Notes: a model not told the origin generated them from the sequence alone. Positions 27,654 to 37,736 are shown, counted from the stretch's first letter. The stretch: 64,000 bases of DNA from Bordetella ansorpii (GCF_900078705.1 NZ_FKIF01000003.1:62001-126000); one strand, 5' to 3'. Translations and numbers: made by a program.

Positions 27654-28583
27654 CTACAGCGCCGAGGTCAGTTCCGGCACCACCGTGAACAGATCGCCCA
27701 CCAGGCCGTAGTCGGCCACGCCGAAGATCGGCGCTTCCGGGTCCTTGTTGACGGCCACGATGACCTTGGAGTCCTTCATGCCGGCCAGATGCTGGATCGC
27801 GCCGGAGATGCCGATGGCCACGTACAGTTGCGGCGCGACGATCTTGCCGGTCTGGCCGACCTGCCAGTCGTTGGGGGCATAGCCCGCGTCGACGGCGGCG
27901 CGCGAGGCGCCCAGGGCGGCGCCCAGCTTGTCGGCCAGCGGATCGAGGATCTTGAAGTTCTCGGCGCTGCCCAGGCCACGGCCACCCGACACGACGACGC
28001 GTGCGCCAGCCAGCTCGGGGCGGTCGCTCTTGGCGACTTCGCGGCCCACGAACGAGGACTTGCCCGAATCGGCCACGGCGTCGGCGGTCTCGACGGCGGC
28101 GGAACCGCCTTCGGCGGCCACGGCATCGAACGCGGTGGTGCGCACGGTGATGACCTTGACCGGGTCGGCCGACTGCACGGTGGCAATGGCGTTGCCGGCG
28201 TAGATCGGGCGCTGGAAGGTGTCGGCGGATTCGACCGAGATGATGTCGGAGATCTGCGCCACGTCGAGCTTGGCGGCCACGCGCGGCGCCACGTTCTTGC
28301 CCGCGGCGGTGGCCGGGAACAGGATGTGGCTGTACGAGCTGGCCACGGCCAGCACTTGCGCGGCGAGGTTCTCGGCCAGGCCATCGGCCAGTTGCGCGCC
28401 ATCGGCCAGCAGCACCTTGGACACGCCAGCGATCTTGGCGGCGGCGTCGGCCACGGCGCGCGCGTTGGCGCCGGCCACCAGCACGTGCACGTCGCCGCCG
28501 ATCCTGGCGGCGGCGGCCACGGTGTTCAGCGTGGCGGCCTTGAGCTGGGCGTTATCGTGTTCGGCAATTACCAGGGTCGTCAT
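27654..28583 (-). CDS. etfA: Electron transfer flavoprotein alpha subunit
   Basis: EtfA carries the FAD of the ETF dimer that accepts electrons from acyl-CoA dehydrogenases. The 309-aa protein ends with the FAD-binding block: [84 protein letters not shown] and [14 protein letters not shown] 28583 is chosen over a GTG six bases upstream. It lies 2 bp after etfB, so the pair is one operon. Confidence 0.96.
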   Translation of the reverse strand: MTTLVIAEHDNAQLKAATLNTVAAAARIGGDVHVLVAGANARAVADAAAKIAGVSKVLLADGAQLADGLAENLAAQVLAVASSYSHILFPATAAGKNVAPRVAAKLDVAQISDIISVESADTFQRPIYAGNAIATVQSADPVKVITVRTTAFDAVAAEGGSAAVETADAVADSGKSSFVGREVAKSDRPELAGARVVVSGGRGLGSAENFKILDPLADKLGAALGASRAAVDAGYAPNDWQVGQTGKIVAPQLYVAIGISGAIQHLAGMKDSKVIVAVNKDPEAPIFGVADYGLVGDLFTVVPELTSAL

Positions 28584-28585
28584 GT

Positions 28586-29335
28586 TCACACCACCTTCGC
28601 TTCGTTCTTGAGCTTGTCCACCAGCGCGGCCACGTCGGCCACCTTGATGCCGGCCTTGCGGCCAGGAGGCTCGGAGACCTTCAGGGTCTTCAGGCGCGGA
28701 GCCGGGTCGACGCCCAGGTCCTGGGCCGTGACAGTGTCCAGCGGCTTTTTCTTGGCCTTCATGATGTTGGGCAGCGTGACGTAACGCGGCTCGTTCAGGC
28801 GCAGGTCGGTGGTGACGATGGCGGGCAGCGTCAGGGCGATGGTTTCGAGACCGCCGTCCACCTCGCGGGTGACGGTGACTTTGCCGTCGGCCAGTTCGAC
28901 CTTGCTGGCGAAGGTGGCCTGCGGCCAGTCCAGCAGCGCGGCCAGCATCTGGCCGGTCTGGTTGGCGTCGTCGTCGATGGCCTGCTTGCCCAGGATGACC
29001 AGTTGAGGCTGTTCCTTGTCGACCACGGCCTTCAGCAGCTTGGCCACGGCCAGCGGCTGGAGTTCAGCGTCGGTCTGCACCAGGATGCCGCGATCGGCGC
29101 CGATGGCCATCGCGGTGCGCAGGGTTTCCTGGGCCTGCGCCACGCCGCACGACACGGCGATCACTTCCGCGGCGGCGCCCTTCTCCTTCAGGCGCGTGGC
29201 TTCTTCAACGGCGATTTCGTCGAACGGGTTCATCGACATCTTCACGTTGGCGATGTCCACGCCCGTTTGGTCCGACTTCACACGCACCTTGACGTTGTAG
29301 TCAACGACGCGCTTGACAGGAACAAGCACCTTCAT
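28586..29335 (-). CDS. etfB: Electron transfer flavoprotein beta subunit
   Basis: EtfB pairs with EtfA and binds AMP. The 249-aa protein starts [20 protein letters not shown] and has [14 protein letters not shown], the recognition loop [22 protein letters not shown] (with its conserved leucine) and [30 protein letters not shown]. Length and motifs match the housekeeping ETF. GGAG precedes ATG 29335. Confidence 0.97.
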   Translation of the reverse strand: MKVLVPVKRVVDYNVKVRVKSDQTGVDIANVKMSMNPFDEIAVEEATRLKEKGAAAEVIAVSCGVAQAQETLRTAMAIGADRGILVQTDAELQPLAVAKLLKAVVDKEQPQLVILGKQAIDDDANQTGQMLAALLDWPQATFASKVELADGKVTVTREVDGGLETIALTLPAIVTTDLRLNEPRYVTLPNIMKAKKKPLDTVTAQDLGVDPAPRLKTLKVSEPPGRKAGIKVADVAALVDKLKNEAKVV

Positions 29336-29400
29336 CCAACAGCCTCCAAGATATGTAATTGCCCAGCGGAGCCAGGCTTGCAGTGCACAATTAATTGATT

Positions 29401-30330
29401 CTACAACTTTGCCAACGCGCGTATATGGGCAACCACACTTCGGCCAAGGGCGGACAGGTTGTAGCCGCCCTCCAGCGTACTGACGATGCGCCCTTGCGCG
29501 TGGCGGTCGGCCACTTCCACCAGCCGTTCGGTGACCCAGGTGTAATCCGCCTCGACCAGGCCCATCTGCGCCATGTCGTCCTCGCGGTGGGCGTCGAAGC
29601 CAGCCGAGATCAGGATCAGCTCGGGCCGGTGGGCCTCCAGCCGCGGCAGCCACTGGTCGGTGACGACGTTGCGCACCGCGGTGCCCGTGCTGTAGGCGGC
29701 CAGCGGGACGTTCAGCATGTTGGACGCGGGATCGGCGGTGCCGCTGTTCGGAAAGAACGGATGCTGGAAGAAGCTGCACATCAGCACGCGCTCGTCGCCC
29801 GCGAAGGCCGCCTCGGTGCCGTTGCCGTGATGCACGTCGAAATCGACGATGGCCAGCCGCTGGATGCCGTGCACGGCCATGGCGTGCGCCGCGGCGATGG
29901 CCACGTTGTTCAGGAAGCAGAAGCCCATGGCCTGCGTGGGGCAGGCATGATGCCCGGGCGGGCGCACCGCGCAGAAGGCCGTGGACGCCTCGCCCGCCAG
30001 CACCGCGTCGACGGCGGCCACCGCGGCGCCCGCGGCGTGCAGCGCGGCCTCCAGCGTGTGCGGGTTCATCAGCGTGTCGGGATCGATGGGCGCATAGCCC
30101 TCGGTGGGCAGCTTCTCGCGCAGCATCTCGAGGTAGGACTCGGGATGCACGCGCAGCACGTCGGCGCGCGCGGCCTCGGGCGCCTGGCGCTCGTTCAGGT
30201 AGGGCATCACGCCGCTGGCCAGCAACTGGTCGGAGATCGCGTCCAGGCGCTCGGGGCATTCGGGATGCCAGCTCCCCATCTCATGCAGGCGGCATGAGGG
30301 GTGGGTAAGATACAGTGTCTCGTACGTCAC
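29401..30330 (-). CDS. Histone deacetylase family (acetoin utilisation-like) deacylase
   Basis: A zinc-dependent amidohydrolase of the arginase/deacetylase fold (309 aa). Motifs in order: RPPGHHA with the H-H pair at 127-128, [12 protein letters not shown] with metal ligands D165 and H167, then [18 protein letters not shown] and [10 protein letters not shown]. Bacterial members act on acetylpolyamines or other acylated amines; the substrate here is not known. Translation is taken to start at GTG 30330. The gene ends 65 bp upstream of etfB on the same strand. Confidence 0.87.
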   Translation of the reverse strand: MTYETLYLTHPSCRLHEMGSWHPECPERLDAISDQLLASGVMPYLNERQAPEAARADVLRVHPESYLEMLREKLPTEGYAPIDPDTLMNPHTLEAALHAAGAAVAAVDAVLAGEASTAFCAVRPPGHHACPTQAMGFCFLNNVAIAAAHAMAVHGIQRLAIVDFDVHHGNGTEAAFAGDERVLMCSFFQHPFFPNSGTADPASNMLNVPLAAYSTGTAVRNVVTDQWLPRLEAHRPELILISAGFDAHREDDMAQMGLVEADYTWVTERLVEVADRHAQGRIVSTLEGGYNLSALGRSVVAHIRALAKL

Positions 30331-30736
30331 GTAAGGGGTTTCCTTGCAGGCCGGACACGCATGTCGTCCAGTCTGGAACCGGGTGCTCTTGCTTTGCTGT
30401 TCAGTGAAGGGCCGCGGCACGGGGCCGTCCTGGCCCATGCCGGCCGCGCGGGAATGCGCGGCGCCCTCGGCGGCCCCGTCACGGTCCGTCCGGCCCAAGT
30501 ATAGCCACCCGACGCGCCGACGGCGTCCGCCTTGCCGAACCTCACGCTGCCATCCCTGAATGAGCCGCCCTGGGTAAAGGGCCCCCTCAAGCATTTGGAA
30601 ACGATGGCGCGCACGACTGATCCGCGCGGGACTCGACGAACCGGCCTGAATCGCGCACCATTCCCACGCGCCGCATGCAAGGCGCATCGGGCGGCAGGTC
30701 CGGCATCCCGCCCCGCCACCCCTCAACAGGAAGATC
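30331..30736. other. Intergenic region before mltB
   Basis: 406 bp between the divergent deacetylase and mltB genes. It is GC-rich, with open frames in several directions but no recognisable protein, no clear promoter pair and no RNA gene. Confidence 0.5.
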
Positions 30737-31885
30737 ATGTTCATTTGTAGGCGAGTACTGCAGTTCGGCATGCTGGCGGCCCTGGCGGGTTGCGCGGCAT
30801 CCAAGCCCCCCGCTACGTCGGCGTCCGCCGCGCCCCTGCCCGCCGTGCAGCCGGCCACGCCGCAGGCCGGCGGCGCCACGCGCATCGGCCCCACGGAGCC
30901 GCCGCCCGAGCCCTCGTCCGTGGCCACGCCCTCGGGCCAGTTGCGCCCCGAGGTCGAGGCCTACGCCCGCGAGCTGGCCGCCCGCAACGGCCTGCCGCTG
31001 GCGCGCGTCACGGCCAGCCTGAATGGCTCGGCCTACAACGCCACGGTGGCCCGCCTGATCGCCCCCGCTCCGCCGGGCAAGAAGATCTGGCGCAGCTGGA
31101 ACACCTATCGCGGCCGCTTCGTCGAGCCCAAGCGCATCCGCTGGGGCGTCGAGTTCTACCAGGAAAACCAGGACCTGCTGAACCGCGCGGCGCAGCAATA
31201 CGGCGTGCCCGCGCCCATCATCGCCGCCATCATCGGCGTCGAAACCCTCTACGGCCGCAACATGGGCAATTTCCGGGTGATGGACGCACTGACCACCCTG
31301 GCCTTCGACTACCCGCAGCCCGCCAAGCCCGAGCGCATCCAGCTGTTCCGCGACCAGTTGGGCGACTTCATCGTGCTGGTGCTGGAGGGCAAGCTCGAAC
31401 TGGAGACGCGCGGCTCGTTCGCGGGCGCCATCGGCATGCCGCAGTTCATGCCGGGCAGCATCCGCAACTACGCCGTGGACGGCGATGGCGACGGCCACAT
31501 CGACCTGGCCAACAGCCGCGCCGACGCCATCCTGTCGGTGGGCAGCTTCCTGGCCAAGCACGGCTGGCAGCGCGGCGCGCCGGTGTTCGCCCCCGTGGTG
31601 CTGCCGGCCGACCCGTCCGGGCTGGCCACGGGCGGGCTCGAACCCACGCAGGACTGGGCCAGGCTGCAGGCGGCTGGCGCCAGGCTCGGCCCGGGCGCGG
31701 CTCCCGCCAGTTGGCAGTCCATGCCGCTGGGCGTGGTCGACCTGGTCGAAGAGGCGCGCGGCACGGTGCAGTACCGCACGGGCACGCCGAATTTCTTCGC
31801 GCTCACGCAGTACAACCGCAGCTACTTCTACGCCACGGCGGTGTCCGACCTGGCGGACGCCATCGCCAGCCAGGTGCGGTACTGA
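30737..31885 (+). CDS. mltB: Membrane-bound lytic murein transglycosylase B
   Basis: A lipoprotein that cleaves peptidoglycan glycan strands, leaving 1,6-anhydro ends (382 aa). The lipobox is LAGC with C19. A Pro/Ala-rich linker (about 20-65) leads to the SLT domain, where the catalytic glutamate is E169 in IIGVETLYGRNMGNFRVMDAL. FAGAIGMPQFMPGSIRNYAVDGDGDGHIDL is the MltB hallmark. ATG 30737 is followed by a normal signal sequence. It converges with cysM, with only 9 bp between stops. Confidence 0.95.
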   Translation: MFICRRVLQFGMLAALAGCAASKPPATSASAAPLPAVQPATPQAGGATRIGPTEPPPEPSSVATPSGQLRPEVEAYARELAARNGLPLARVTASLNGSAYNATVARLIAPAPPGKKIWRSWNTYRGRFVEPKRIRWGVEFYQENQDLLNRAAQQYGVPAPIIAAIIGVETLYGRNMGNFRVMDALTTLAFDYPQPAKPERIQLFRDQLGDFIVLVLEGKLELETRGSFAGAIGMPQFMPGSIRNYAVDGDGDGHIDLANSRADAILSVGSFLAKHGWQRGAPVFAPVVLPADPSGLATGGLEPTQDWARLQAAGARLGPGAAPASWQSMPLGVVDLVEEARGTVQYRTGTPNFFALTQYNRSYFYATAVSDLADAIASQVRY

Positions 31886-31894
31886 CGGCTGCGC

Positions 31895-32824
31895 TCAGGC
31901 CGGCGCGTCGAACACGCCGGTGGACAGATAGCGGTCGCCGCGGTCACAGACGATGAACACGATGGTGGCGTTCTCGACCCGCTGCGCCACGCGCAGCGCC
32001 GCCACCAGCGCGCCGGCCGAGGAAATGCCGCCGAAGATGCCCTCTTCGGCCGCCAGGCGGCGCGCCATGGTCTCGGCCTCGCTCTGCTCGATGGACTCGT
32101 AGGCGTCCACGCGGCTGCGGTCGAAGATCTTGGGCAGATAGGCCTCGGGCCACTTGCGGATACCGGGAATCTGCGAGCCTTCGGCCGGCTGGGCGCCCAC
32201 CACCTGGATGGCCGGGTTCTGCGACTTCAGGTAGGCGGACACGCCCATGATGGTGCCCGTGGTGCCCATGGCGCTGACGAAATGGGTGACCTGTCCGCCG
32301 GTCTGGGTCCACAGCTCGGGGCCGGTGCCGTCGATGTGGGCCTGGGGATTGTCGGGGTTGGCGAACTGGTCCAGCACCTTGCCCTTGCCTTCGGACTGCA
32401 TCTCGGTGGCCAGGTCGCGGGCGTATTCCATGCCGCCCTTGTCGGCGGGCGTCAGGATCAGTTGCGCGCCGTAGGCGGTCATGGCGGCGCGGCGTTCGAC
32501 CGACAGGTTGTCCGGCATGATGAGGATCATGCGGTAGCCGCGCATGGCGGCCGTCATGGCCAGCGCGATGCCGGTGTTGCCGCTGGTGGCCTCGATGAGC
32601 GTGTCGCCCGGGCGGATCTCGCCGCGCTGCTCGGCGCGCAGGATCATCGACAGCGCGGGACGGTCCTTCACCGAACCGGCGGGGTTGTTGCCCTCCAGCT
32701 TGGCCAGGATGACGTTGCCACGCGGCTGCCCGGCATCGCCGGGAATGCGTTGCAGACGAACCAGCGGCGTATTGCCGACGGTTTGCTCGATAGTGGGGTA
32801 GGTGATCGGGTCCATGCGGGGCAT
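31895..32824 (-). CDS. cysM: Cysteine synthase B
   Basis: A PLP enzyme that makes cysteine from O-acetylserine and sulfide or S-sulfocysteine from thiosulfate. The protein has 309 aa. The Schiff-base lysine is K53 in NNPAGSVKDRPA; TSGNTGIALA and SAMGTTGTIMG contact substrate and phosphate. RKWPEAYLPKIFD matches the CysM rather than the CysK branch. ATG 32824 has GGAG upstream; ATG 32815 is a possible alternative. It completes the sulfate route encoded at 12-19 kb. Confidence 0.92.
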   Translation of the reverse strand: MPRMDPITYPTIEQTVGNTPLVRLQRIPGDAGQPRGNVILAKLEGNNPAGSVKDRPALSMILRAEQRGEIRPGDTLIEATSGNTGIALAMTAAMRGYRMILIMPDNLSVERRAAMTAYGAQLILTPADKGGMEYARDLATEMQSEGKGKVLDQFANPDNPQAHIDGTGPELWTQTGGQVTHFVSAMGTTGTIMGVSAYLKSQNPAIQVVGAQPAEGSQIPGIRKWPEAYLPKIFDRSRVDAYESIEQSEAETMARRLAAEEGIFGGISSAGALVAALRVAQRVENATIVFIVCDRGDRYLSTGVFDAPA

Positions 32825-32996
32825 GATAACTCCGCGCCGCGCCATCGGACGAGATGGCCGCGCTGGCGCCAGGGACACGGCGCTGGACGGCGAACACGCG
32901 GCAAATACACGGCAAATACACGGCGTCCCGTTGCCGCCCGCCGGCCAGCGAGCGGCGATGACAACGATTCGGCCGCCTCCGCCATTGCAGACGGCG

Positions 32997-33174
32997 TCAG
33001 ACGAACAGCTTTGCAAATGCGATGAAAGCCGTTGCCACCGCAGCCCCAGCCACCACCGGATACCACGCACGCTCTCGATTCATCTTGCAGGTTTCCGCGT
33101 GCAGTTTCATGCTCTCGGCAATCAGCTTTGCGATGTCCGCTTCAAGTTTGGCGATGTCCAAGGTCTTTTGCCAT
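32997..33174 (-). pseudogene. Tiny amphipathic-helix membrane protein, apparently frameshifted
   Basis: Read from TTG 33161, the frame encodes 54 residues: an acidic/basic amphipathic helix (LDIAKLEADIAKLIAESMKL), then RERAWYPVVAGAAVATAFIAF as a single membrane span, ending KLFV. An ATG at 33174 with a good AGGGAG site gives the expected start, Met-Ala-Lys, but in the wrong frame. Removing one A from the AAAA run (33166-33169) would join it to the main frame and give a 58-residue protein beginning MAKTLDIAKLEADIAKLI. The gene is thus either broken, started at TTG, or read by slippage. Similar small proteins occur in phages and accessory regions; the function is unknown. Confidence 0.55.
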
Positions 33175-33188
33175 CTGGCTCCCTCTCG

Positions 33189-33222
33189 GGCTCAGGACCC
33201 GCTTTTACGCCGGTCCTGAGCC
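33189..33222. repeat. Perfect 11-bp inverted repeat
   Basis: GGCTCAGGACC and GGTCCTGAGCC are separated by 12 bp, between the ComEA-like gene and the small membrane protein. It may terminate comEA transcription, although no T-run follows, or fold in the leader of the small gene. Confidence 0.7.
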
Positions 33223-33285
33223 GAATTTCTGCGCGCAGGCGCAAATTAAGACCAACTCCCGCAATTCGGCCGGGGCCGGCCCGTG

Positions 33286-33732
33286 CTACTTGCCCGCCCC
33301 CGGCCGCCGTTGCGCGCCCGCATTGCCCGGCGCCGACGCCATCGACGGCCGGGCGGCCGAGCCGACGTCCGGCCCCACCGCCAGCCCCGCCGCCTGCAGG
33401 GCTTGCACCCGCTTCGGGCCGATGCCGCGCACGCGGTCCGACAGGTCTTCCAGGGATTCGAAGCGTCCGCCGCGCGTGCGTTCCCGCACGATGGTCTGGG
33501 CCATGCGCGGCCCCACCCCGCGCAACGTTTCGAGCTGCTCGGCGTTGGCGGTATTCACGTCCAGCGCACTGGCGGGCCACGCCGCCAGGCCCAGCGAGCC
33601 CGCCACGGCCAGCCGGCCCACCGTGCGGACGAGCAGGCGGCGCGTGGGCCGGCCGGCAGCGGGAATCCGCGCGACGAAGCGGCACGCTTGGGTATGGGGT
33701 CGCGCGAGGGGTTCTTGGGTAAAGGGGTTCAT
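33286..33732 (-). CDS. ComEA-like helix-hairpin-helix DNA-binding protein
   Basis: A 148-aa protein with an N-terminal hydrophobic segment (about 38-56, ending ASALDVN) that could be a signal or anchor. A ComEA-type double helix-hairpin-helix domain spans about 58-118 (LDVNTANAEQLETLRGVGPRMAQTIV, then LEDLSDRVRGIGPKRVQALQAAGL). Such proteins bind incoming double-stranded DNA in the periplasm during natural transformation. No comEC or pilus gene lies nearby. The C-terminal 30 residues are low-complexity Ala/Pro/Gly. ATG 33732 is the chosen start. Confidence 0.85.
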   Translation of the reverse strand: MNPFTQEPLARPHTQACRFVARIPAAGRPTRRLLVRTVGRLAVAGSLGLAAWPASALDVNTANAEQLETLRGVGPRMAQTIVRERTRGGRFESLEDLSDRVRGIGPKRVQALQAAGLAVGPDVGSAARPSMASAPGNAGAQRRPGAGK

Positions 33733-33845
33733 GCGGTTCTCCTGATGCACGCGGGCGGAAGGAAGCATCCGCCCCGCCTGCATCATGTCCCCTCCCCGCC
33801 TGTCCGGGGACGGGCAGTGCATGAATATGCCCCTTCGGTTTCTAC

Positions 33846-35357
33846 CTATGCGACATCCCGATCGAGCGGTGCGAAAGGTTCGCCCATCGGCCGCACGCGC
33901 ATCCCGGACGCCAGGCGCGTCCAGGGCAGATCGGCGCTGTCGGCACGCATCGGCCCAGGCGCCTTGGCGACCAGCACCGCATGCGCCATGGGCTGGAAAT
34001 CGGCGCGGAAATGCACCGAACTCTTCACCACCAGAATCTTCATGCGCTCCGGCTGGACATTGCCCGTGCGGAAGAGATTGCGGTCCAGCATCTGCGACTT
34101 GCCGGCGCTCACCACCACGCGCACCCCCCCATGGCGCAGGCAGGCGACCGGCCCGACGTCGGCCTGCACGCCGTGCATCATGGGACCGTCGAAACGGCAT
34201 TTGCCATCTCCCAGGTGCTCGACGACGAATTCGGCCGTCAGCGGTCCGTCTCCCGGCACCCCCGATCGTCCGCCCAACGGCACGGTCAGGCGCTGGCCCA
34301 CGCCCGCGCGGACGGCCGCCTGCACGGCGTCGGGATCCCAGAGCAGGCCCAACGCCGCATCCTGGGCATCGGCCTCTATCAAGGCCCGCAGCATGCCCGT
34401 CGTGTTCGAGTCTGCGCCCGCGCCGGGATTGTCCTGCGTATCGGCGATGACCACCGGCCGGTCCGCATCGCGCGCCAGCGCCTGCGCCTGGCGAACCGCC
34501 TCGGCCGGCTCCAGGAACGGCACCATCCAATGCGGTTCGGCCTGGTTGACCAGCGCGGCCAGTTCCTGCGTCACCGCCTCGACCGCCCCGGGATCATCGC
34601 CATGCGCCCACACGACCGGCCCGCATCCCGGAAAATCAGCGGCCGGAAACCCCGGCGTGAAGGACACGCAGGCAACGCCCGGCCGTCTCTCCAGCGCCTC
34701 CAGCCGGGTATAGACGGATCGCGCGGGCTCGACCATCGTGCACATGCCGTTGATGGGAATCAGGAACGGCAGGCGCACGGAGCGCGAGTCCAGGCGGCCG
34801 CCGGCAGCCCGCACCCGCTGCAGCAAGCGCAGGGCGCGTTCGCCCGCGTCGGCCATATCCACATGCGGATACGTGCGATACGCGACCAGTCCACTGGCTT
34901 CCTCCAGCATTCGCGGCGTAACGTTGGCGTGCAGGTCCAGACTGGCCACGATCGGCATCCGCGGCCCGACGCACGCGCGCAACCGGGCCAGCAGTTCGCC
35001 CTCGCCATCGTCGTGCGCTTCCGTCACCATCGCGCCGTGCAGGTCCAGATAGATGGCGTCGTACGCGAGACGGCGGGCCGCGTCGAGAATCTCGCCGCAG
35101 ATGCGCTCGAAGGCATCCTGCTCGACGTGCGCGCAGGGACTGGCGGCTGCCCAGATGACGGGCTCGACGGTGTGCCCGGCCGCCTGCGCGGCCCGGATGA
35201 AGCCGCCCGCCGGGATGTTGATGCCGGCGAACGCCAGCATGTCGGCGCCGCGCGTCATCGCGGGGAACCCCTCGCCACGCACGAAGTTGGCGTAGGCTGC
35301 CCGGCTGGGCGCGAATGTATTGGTTTCGTGCTGGAAACCGGCCACGAGAATCTTCAT
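33846..35357 (-). CDS. M81-family (MlrC-like) metallopeptidase
   Basis: A 503-aa member of the M81/MlrC family, named for an enzyme of microcystin degradation. Features include the start MKILVAGFQHETNTFAPS, the central YLDLHGAMVTE and SLDLHANVTP, and the C-terminal-domain stretch ADTQDNPGAGADSNTTGMLRALIE. Most such genes sit with transporters and amidases in accessory catabolic clusters, as here. The substrate is not known and is unlikely to be microcystin itself. It lies 7 bp after the MFS gene and is probably co-transcribed with it. Confidence 0.88.
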   Translation of the reverse strand: MKILVAGFQHETNTFAPSRAAYANFVRGEGFPAMTRGADMLAFAGINIPAGGFIRAAQAAGHTVEPVIWAAASPCAHVEQDAFERICGEILDAARRLAYDAIYLDLHGAMVTEAHDDGEGELLARLRACVGPRMPIVASLDLHANVTPRMLEEASGLVAYRTYPHVDMADAGERALRLLQRVRAAGGRLDSRSVRLPFLIPINGMCTMVEPARSVYTRLEALERRPGVACVSFTPGFPAADFPGCGPVVWAHGDDPGAVEAVTQELAALVNQAEPHWMVPFLEPAEAVRQAQALARDADRPVVIADTQDNPGAGADSNTTGMLRALIEADAQDAALGLLWDPDAVQAAVRAGVGQRLTVPLGGRSGVPGDGPLTAEFVVEHLGDGKCRFDGPMMHGVQADVGPVACLRHGGVRVVVSAGKSQMLDRNLFRTGNVQPERMKILVVKSSVHFRADFQPMAHAVLVAKAPGPMRADSADLPWTRLASGMRVRPMGEPFAPLDRDVA

Positions 35358-35364
35358 CGGAACA

Positions 35365-36681
35365 TCATCCTTGTTGCACGCGGGCGTGACGGGTGAACAG
35401 AATGGGCAGCACGCCCACGACCAGCAGGCCCGAGATCACGTAAAGCCCGCCATTGAGCGACTGCGTCGCGGTCTTCATCCAGCCGATCAGCGTCGGGCTG
35501 GCAAAGCCGCCCAGCAGGCCGATACTGTTGATCAAGGCGATGCCTCCCGCCGCGGCGGGCCCCTTCAGGTGCTGCGACGGCACGGCCCAGAACACGGTGT
35601 ACGCCGCCCACATCAGTGCGGTCGCCAGCACCAGCAACGCCATGGACAGAACGAAGTACTGCGGCGTGGCCAGGGCCGCGGCCAGCGACATGCCGGCGAC
35701 GATGGCCGGCGCGGCCACGTGCCAGCGCCGTTCGCGCAGGCGGTCCGAGCGGCGCGACAGCAGGAACATCGCGGCGATGGCGGCGACGTAGGGCACCGCC
35801 GACCAGATCCCGATCTGCATGGTGTCGCGTATGCCCGCCGCCTGCAGCAGGGTGGGCAGCCAGAAGCTCACGGCATAGATGCCGCTGATCAGGCAGAAGT
35901 ACGGAATGGCCAGCGCGTAGATGCCAGTGTCGCGCAACACGTCACGAAACGCATGCGTGCCGTGCGCGTCCCGCTGCTGGCGCAGATCGTCCGCCAGCAG
36001 TTCCCGTTCGCGGGCCGACAGCCAGCCCGCCTGTTCGGGCCGGTCCGCCAGGCCGAGGAACGCCGCCACGCCCAGCAGCACGCACGGCAGCCCTTCCAGC
36101 AGGAACATCCACTGCCAGCCATCCAGGCCATGCGCGCCGCTGAGACGCGTCATGATCCACGCGGACAGGGGGCCGCCCAGCATGCCGCCCAGCGGCCCCG
36201 CGCACATCACGACCGCCATGACCCCCGCCATGCGCCGGCTGGAATACCAGTACGTCAGATAGAAGATCATGCCGGGCGCGAAGCCCGCCTCGAACACACC
36301 CAGCAGGAAGCGCAACGCGTAGAAACTGTATTCGTCCCGCACGAACAGCATGCAGGCCGAGGTCAGGCCCCAGAGCACCATGATGCGGCAGAGGGTCCGG
36401 CGCGCGCCCACGCGCACCAGCAGCAGGTTGCTCGGAATCTCGAACAGGACGTAGCCCAGGAAGAAGATGCCGGCCCCCAGGCCATAGGCGGCATCGGACA
36501 ACCCCACGTCGGCCTGCATCTGCAACTTGGCGAAGCCGATGTTGACGCGGTCCAGGTAGGCGAACGAATAGCAGAGCAGCAGCAATGGCAGCAGGCGCCA
36601 GCTGATCTTGCGATACAGGCCGGACAGGTCGGCGGCGGTGCGCGCGCCCTGCGTCCCGGACATCGAAATGCCGAGTGTCAT
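35365..36681 (-). CDS. MFS transporter (anion:cation symporter type)
   Basis: A 438-aa major facilitator with 12 hydrophobic spans. LCYSFAYLDRVNIGFAKLQM in span 1 is typical of the ACS branch that imports organic anions (tartrate, phthalate, glucarate). YVLFEIPSNLLLVRVGARR and a long central loop (DRPEQAGWLSARERELLADDLRQ) also fit. It is followed by the M81 peptidase gene and divergent from a LysR regulator, suggesting it imports a compound linked to that enzyme. Confidence 0.9.
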   Translation of the reverse strand: MTLGISMSGTQGARTAADLSGLYRKISWRLLPLLLLCYSFAYLDRVNIGFAKLQMQADVGLSDAAYGLGAGIFFLGYVLFEIPSNLLLVRVGARRTLCRIMVLWGLTSACMLFVRDEYSFYALRFLLGVFEAGFAPGMIFYLTYWYSSRRMAGVMAVVMCAGPLGGMLGGPLSAWIMTRLSGAHGLDGWQWMFLLEGLPCVLLGVAAFLGLADRPEQAGWLSARERELLADDLRQQRDAHGTHAFRDVLRDTGIYALAIPYFCLISGIYAVSFWLPTLLQAAGIRDTMQIGIWSAVPYVAAIAAMFLLSRRSDRLRERRWHVAAPAIVAGMSLAAALATPQYFVLSMALLVLATALMWAAYTVFWAVPSQHLKGPAAAGGIALINSIGLLGGFASPTLIGWMKTATQSLNGGLYVISGLLVVGVLPILFTRHARVQQG

Positions 36682-36706
36682 CTGAGTTTCCCTTGTGTCG
36701 TAGTAA

Positions 36707-36719
36707 TTGCTTGTGGCAA
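36707..36719. promoter_or_regulatory. LysR-type operator candidate (TTGC-N5-GCAA)
   Basis: A short palindrome with the T-N11-A spacing characteristic of LysR-type sites, in the 137-bp gap between the MFS gene and the divergent LysR gene. A second ATTGC/GCAAT pairing (36706-36725) overlaps it. Confidence 0.5.
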
Positions 36720-36818
36720 GGCAATGCTCGCAGACCCCTGCGTTGTGGACAACGGCGCGATCTGAACTTATCGTTCGCTTTCAAGCAACGCTCACACCAA
36801 GGCACCGGGACGCGCCCC

Positions 36819-37736
36819 ATGCAGGAACTGAATCAAGCGAGGCTGCGCTACATGCACGAAGTCATCGTGTGCGGATCGGTGCGCGGCGCGGCCGAGAAAC
36901 TGGACATGTCGGCATCGGTGATCAGCCGCCAGATCCAGTTGCTCGAACAGGAGGTCGGCCTGCCCTTGTTCGAGCGCCGCGCGCGCGGGCTGGTGCCCAC
37001 CGAGGCCGCCGAGATGCTGGAGGAGTTTCTGCGCGGTTATCGCGCGCAGCACGAACACCTGCAGGATCGGCTGCAGGCGCTGCGCGGCATGCGCCGGGGA
37101 CACGTCGACATCAGCCTGAGCGAAGGCATGATCGAGCCCCTCATGACGCACGTGCTGGGTCCCTATTGCCTCGAATTTCCAAACATCCGCATCGGCATCA
37201 ATACGGCGTCGGTCGACGAAGTCGTCGAAATGGTGCGTACCGACCGCGCGCACATCGGGCTGGCCTTCAATCCGCCCTCGCATCCCGACGTCCGCATCCG
37301 GGCGCGCCGCCATATTCCCGTCGGCGTGCTGGTCCGGGCGGGGCATCCGCTGGCGCGGCGCCGCAAGGGTGTCCCGCCCGCGGAGCTGCTGCGCTATCCG
37401 CTGGCGCTGATGACGGCCCCTTACGGGTTACGCCGTATCGTGGACATGCTGGAGTTCAGCGAGAAGATCCACCTGTCGCCCGCGTTGACCACCAACTCGC
37501 TCGGCGTGCTGCGCCAATATGCGCTGAGCGGCGCTGGCGTCGTGCTGATGGCGAACCTGGGCGGCGGCCCCGAGCTGGCCAATGGCGATCTGGTGCTCGT
37601 ACCCATCGACCATCCGCTGATGCGGCAGGCGGAAATGCAACTGATGGCCCGCCTGGGGCGCCCGCTGTCCACGGCCGCCGCGGAGTTGCTGCGGCGGATC
37701 GAATCGCGCCTGCCGTTGTTCGCCAAGCCGCAATGA
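36819..37736 (+). CDS. LysR-family transcriptional regulator
   Basis: A 305-aa LysR regulator with the N-terminal winged helix (about 5-65, with VRGAAEKLDMSASVISRQIQLLEQEVGLPLFERRARGLVPTEA split across helices 2 and 3) and a C-terminal effector domain (about 92-300). It is divergent from the MFS/M81 pair, which it probably controls. ATG 36819 gives MQELNQARLRYMHEV; the frame is open further upstream but that would run over the operator. The effector is unknown. Confidence 0.92.
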   Translation: MQELNQARLRYMHEVIVCGSVRGAAEKLDMSASVISRQIQLLEQEVGLPLFERRARGLVPTEAAEMLEEFLRGYRAQHEHLQDRLQALRGMRRGHVDISLSEGMIEPLMTHVLGPYCLEFPNIRIGINTASVDEVVEMVRTDRAHIGLAFNPPSHPDVRIRARRHIPVGVLVRAGHPLARRRKGVPPAELLRYPLALMTAPYGLRRIVDMLEFSEKIHLSPALTTNSLGVLRQYALSGAGVVLMANLGGGPELANGDLVLVPIDHPLMRQAEMQLMARLGRPLSTAAAELLRRIESRLPLFAKPQ

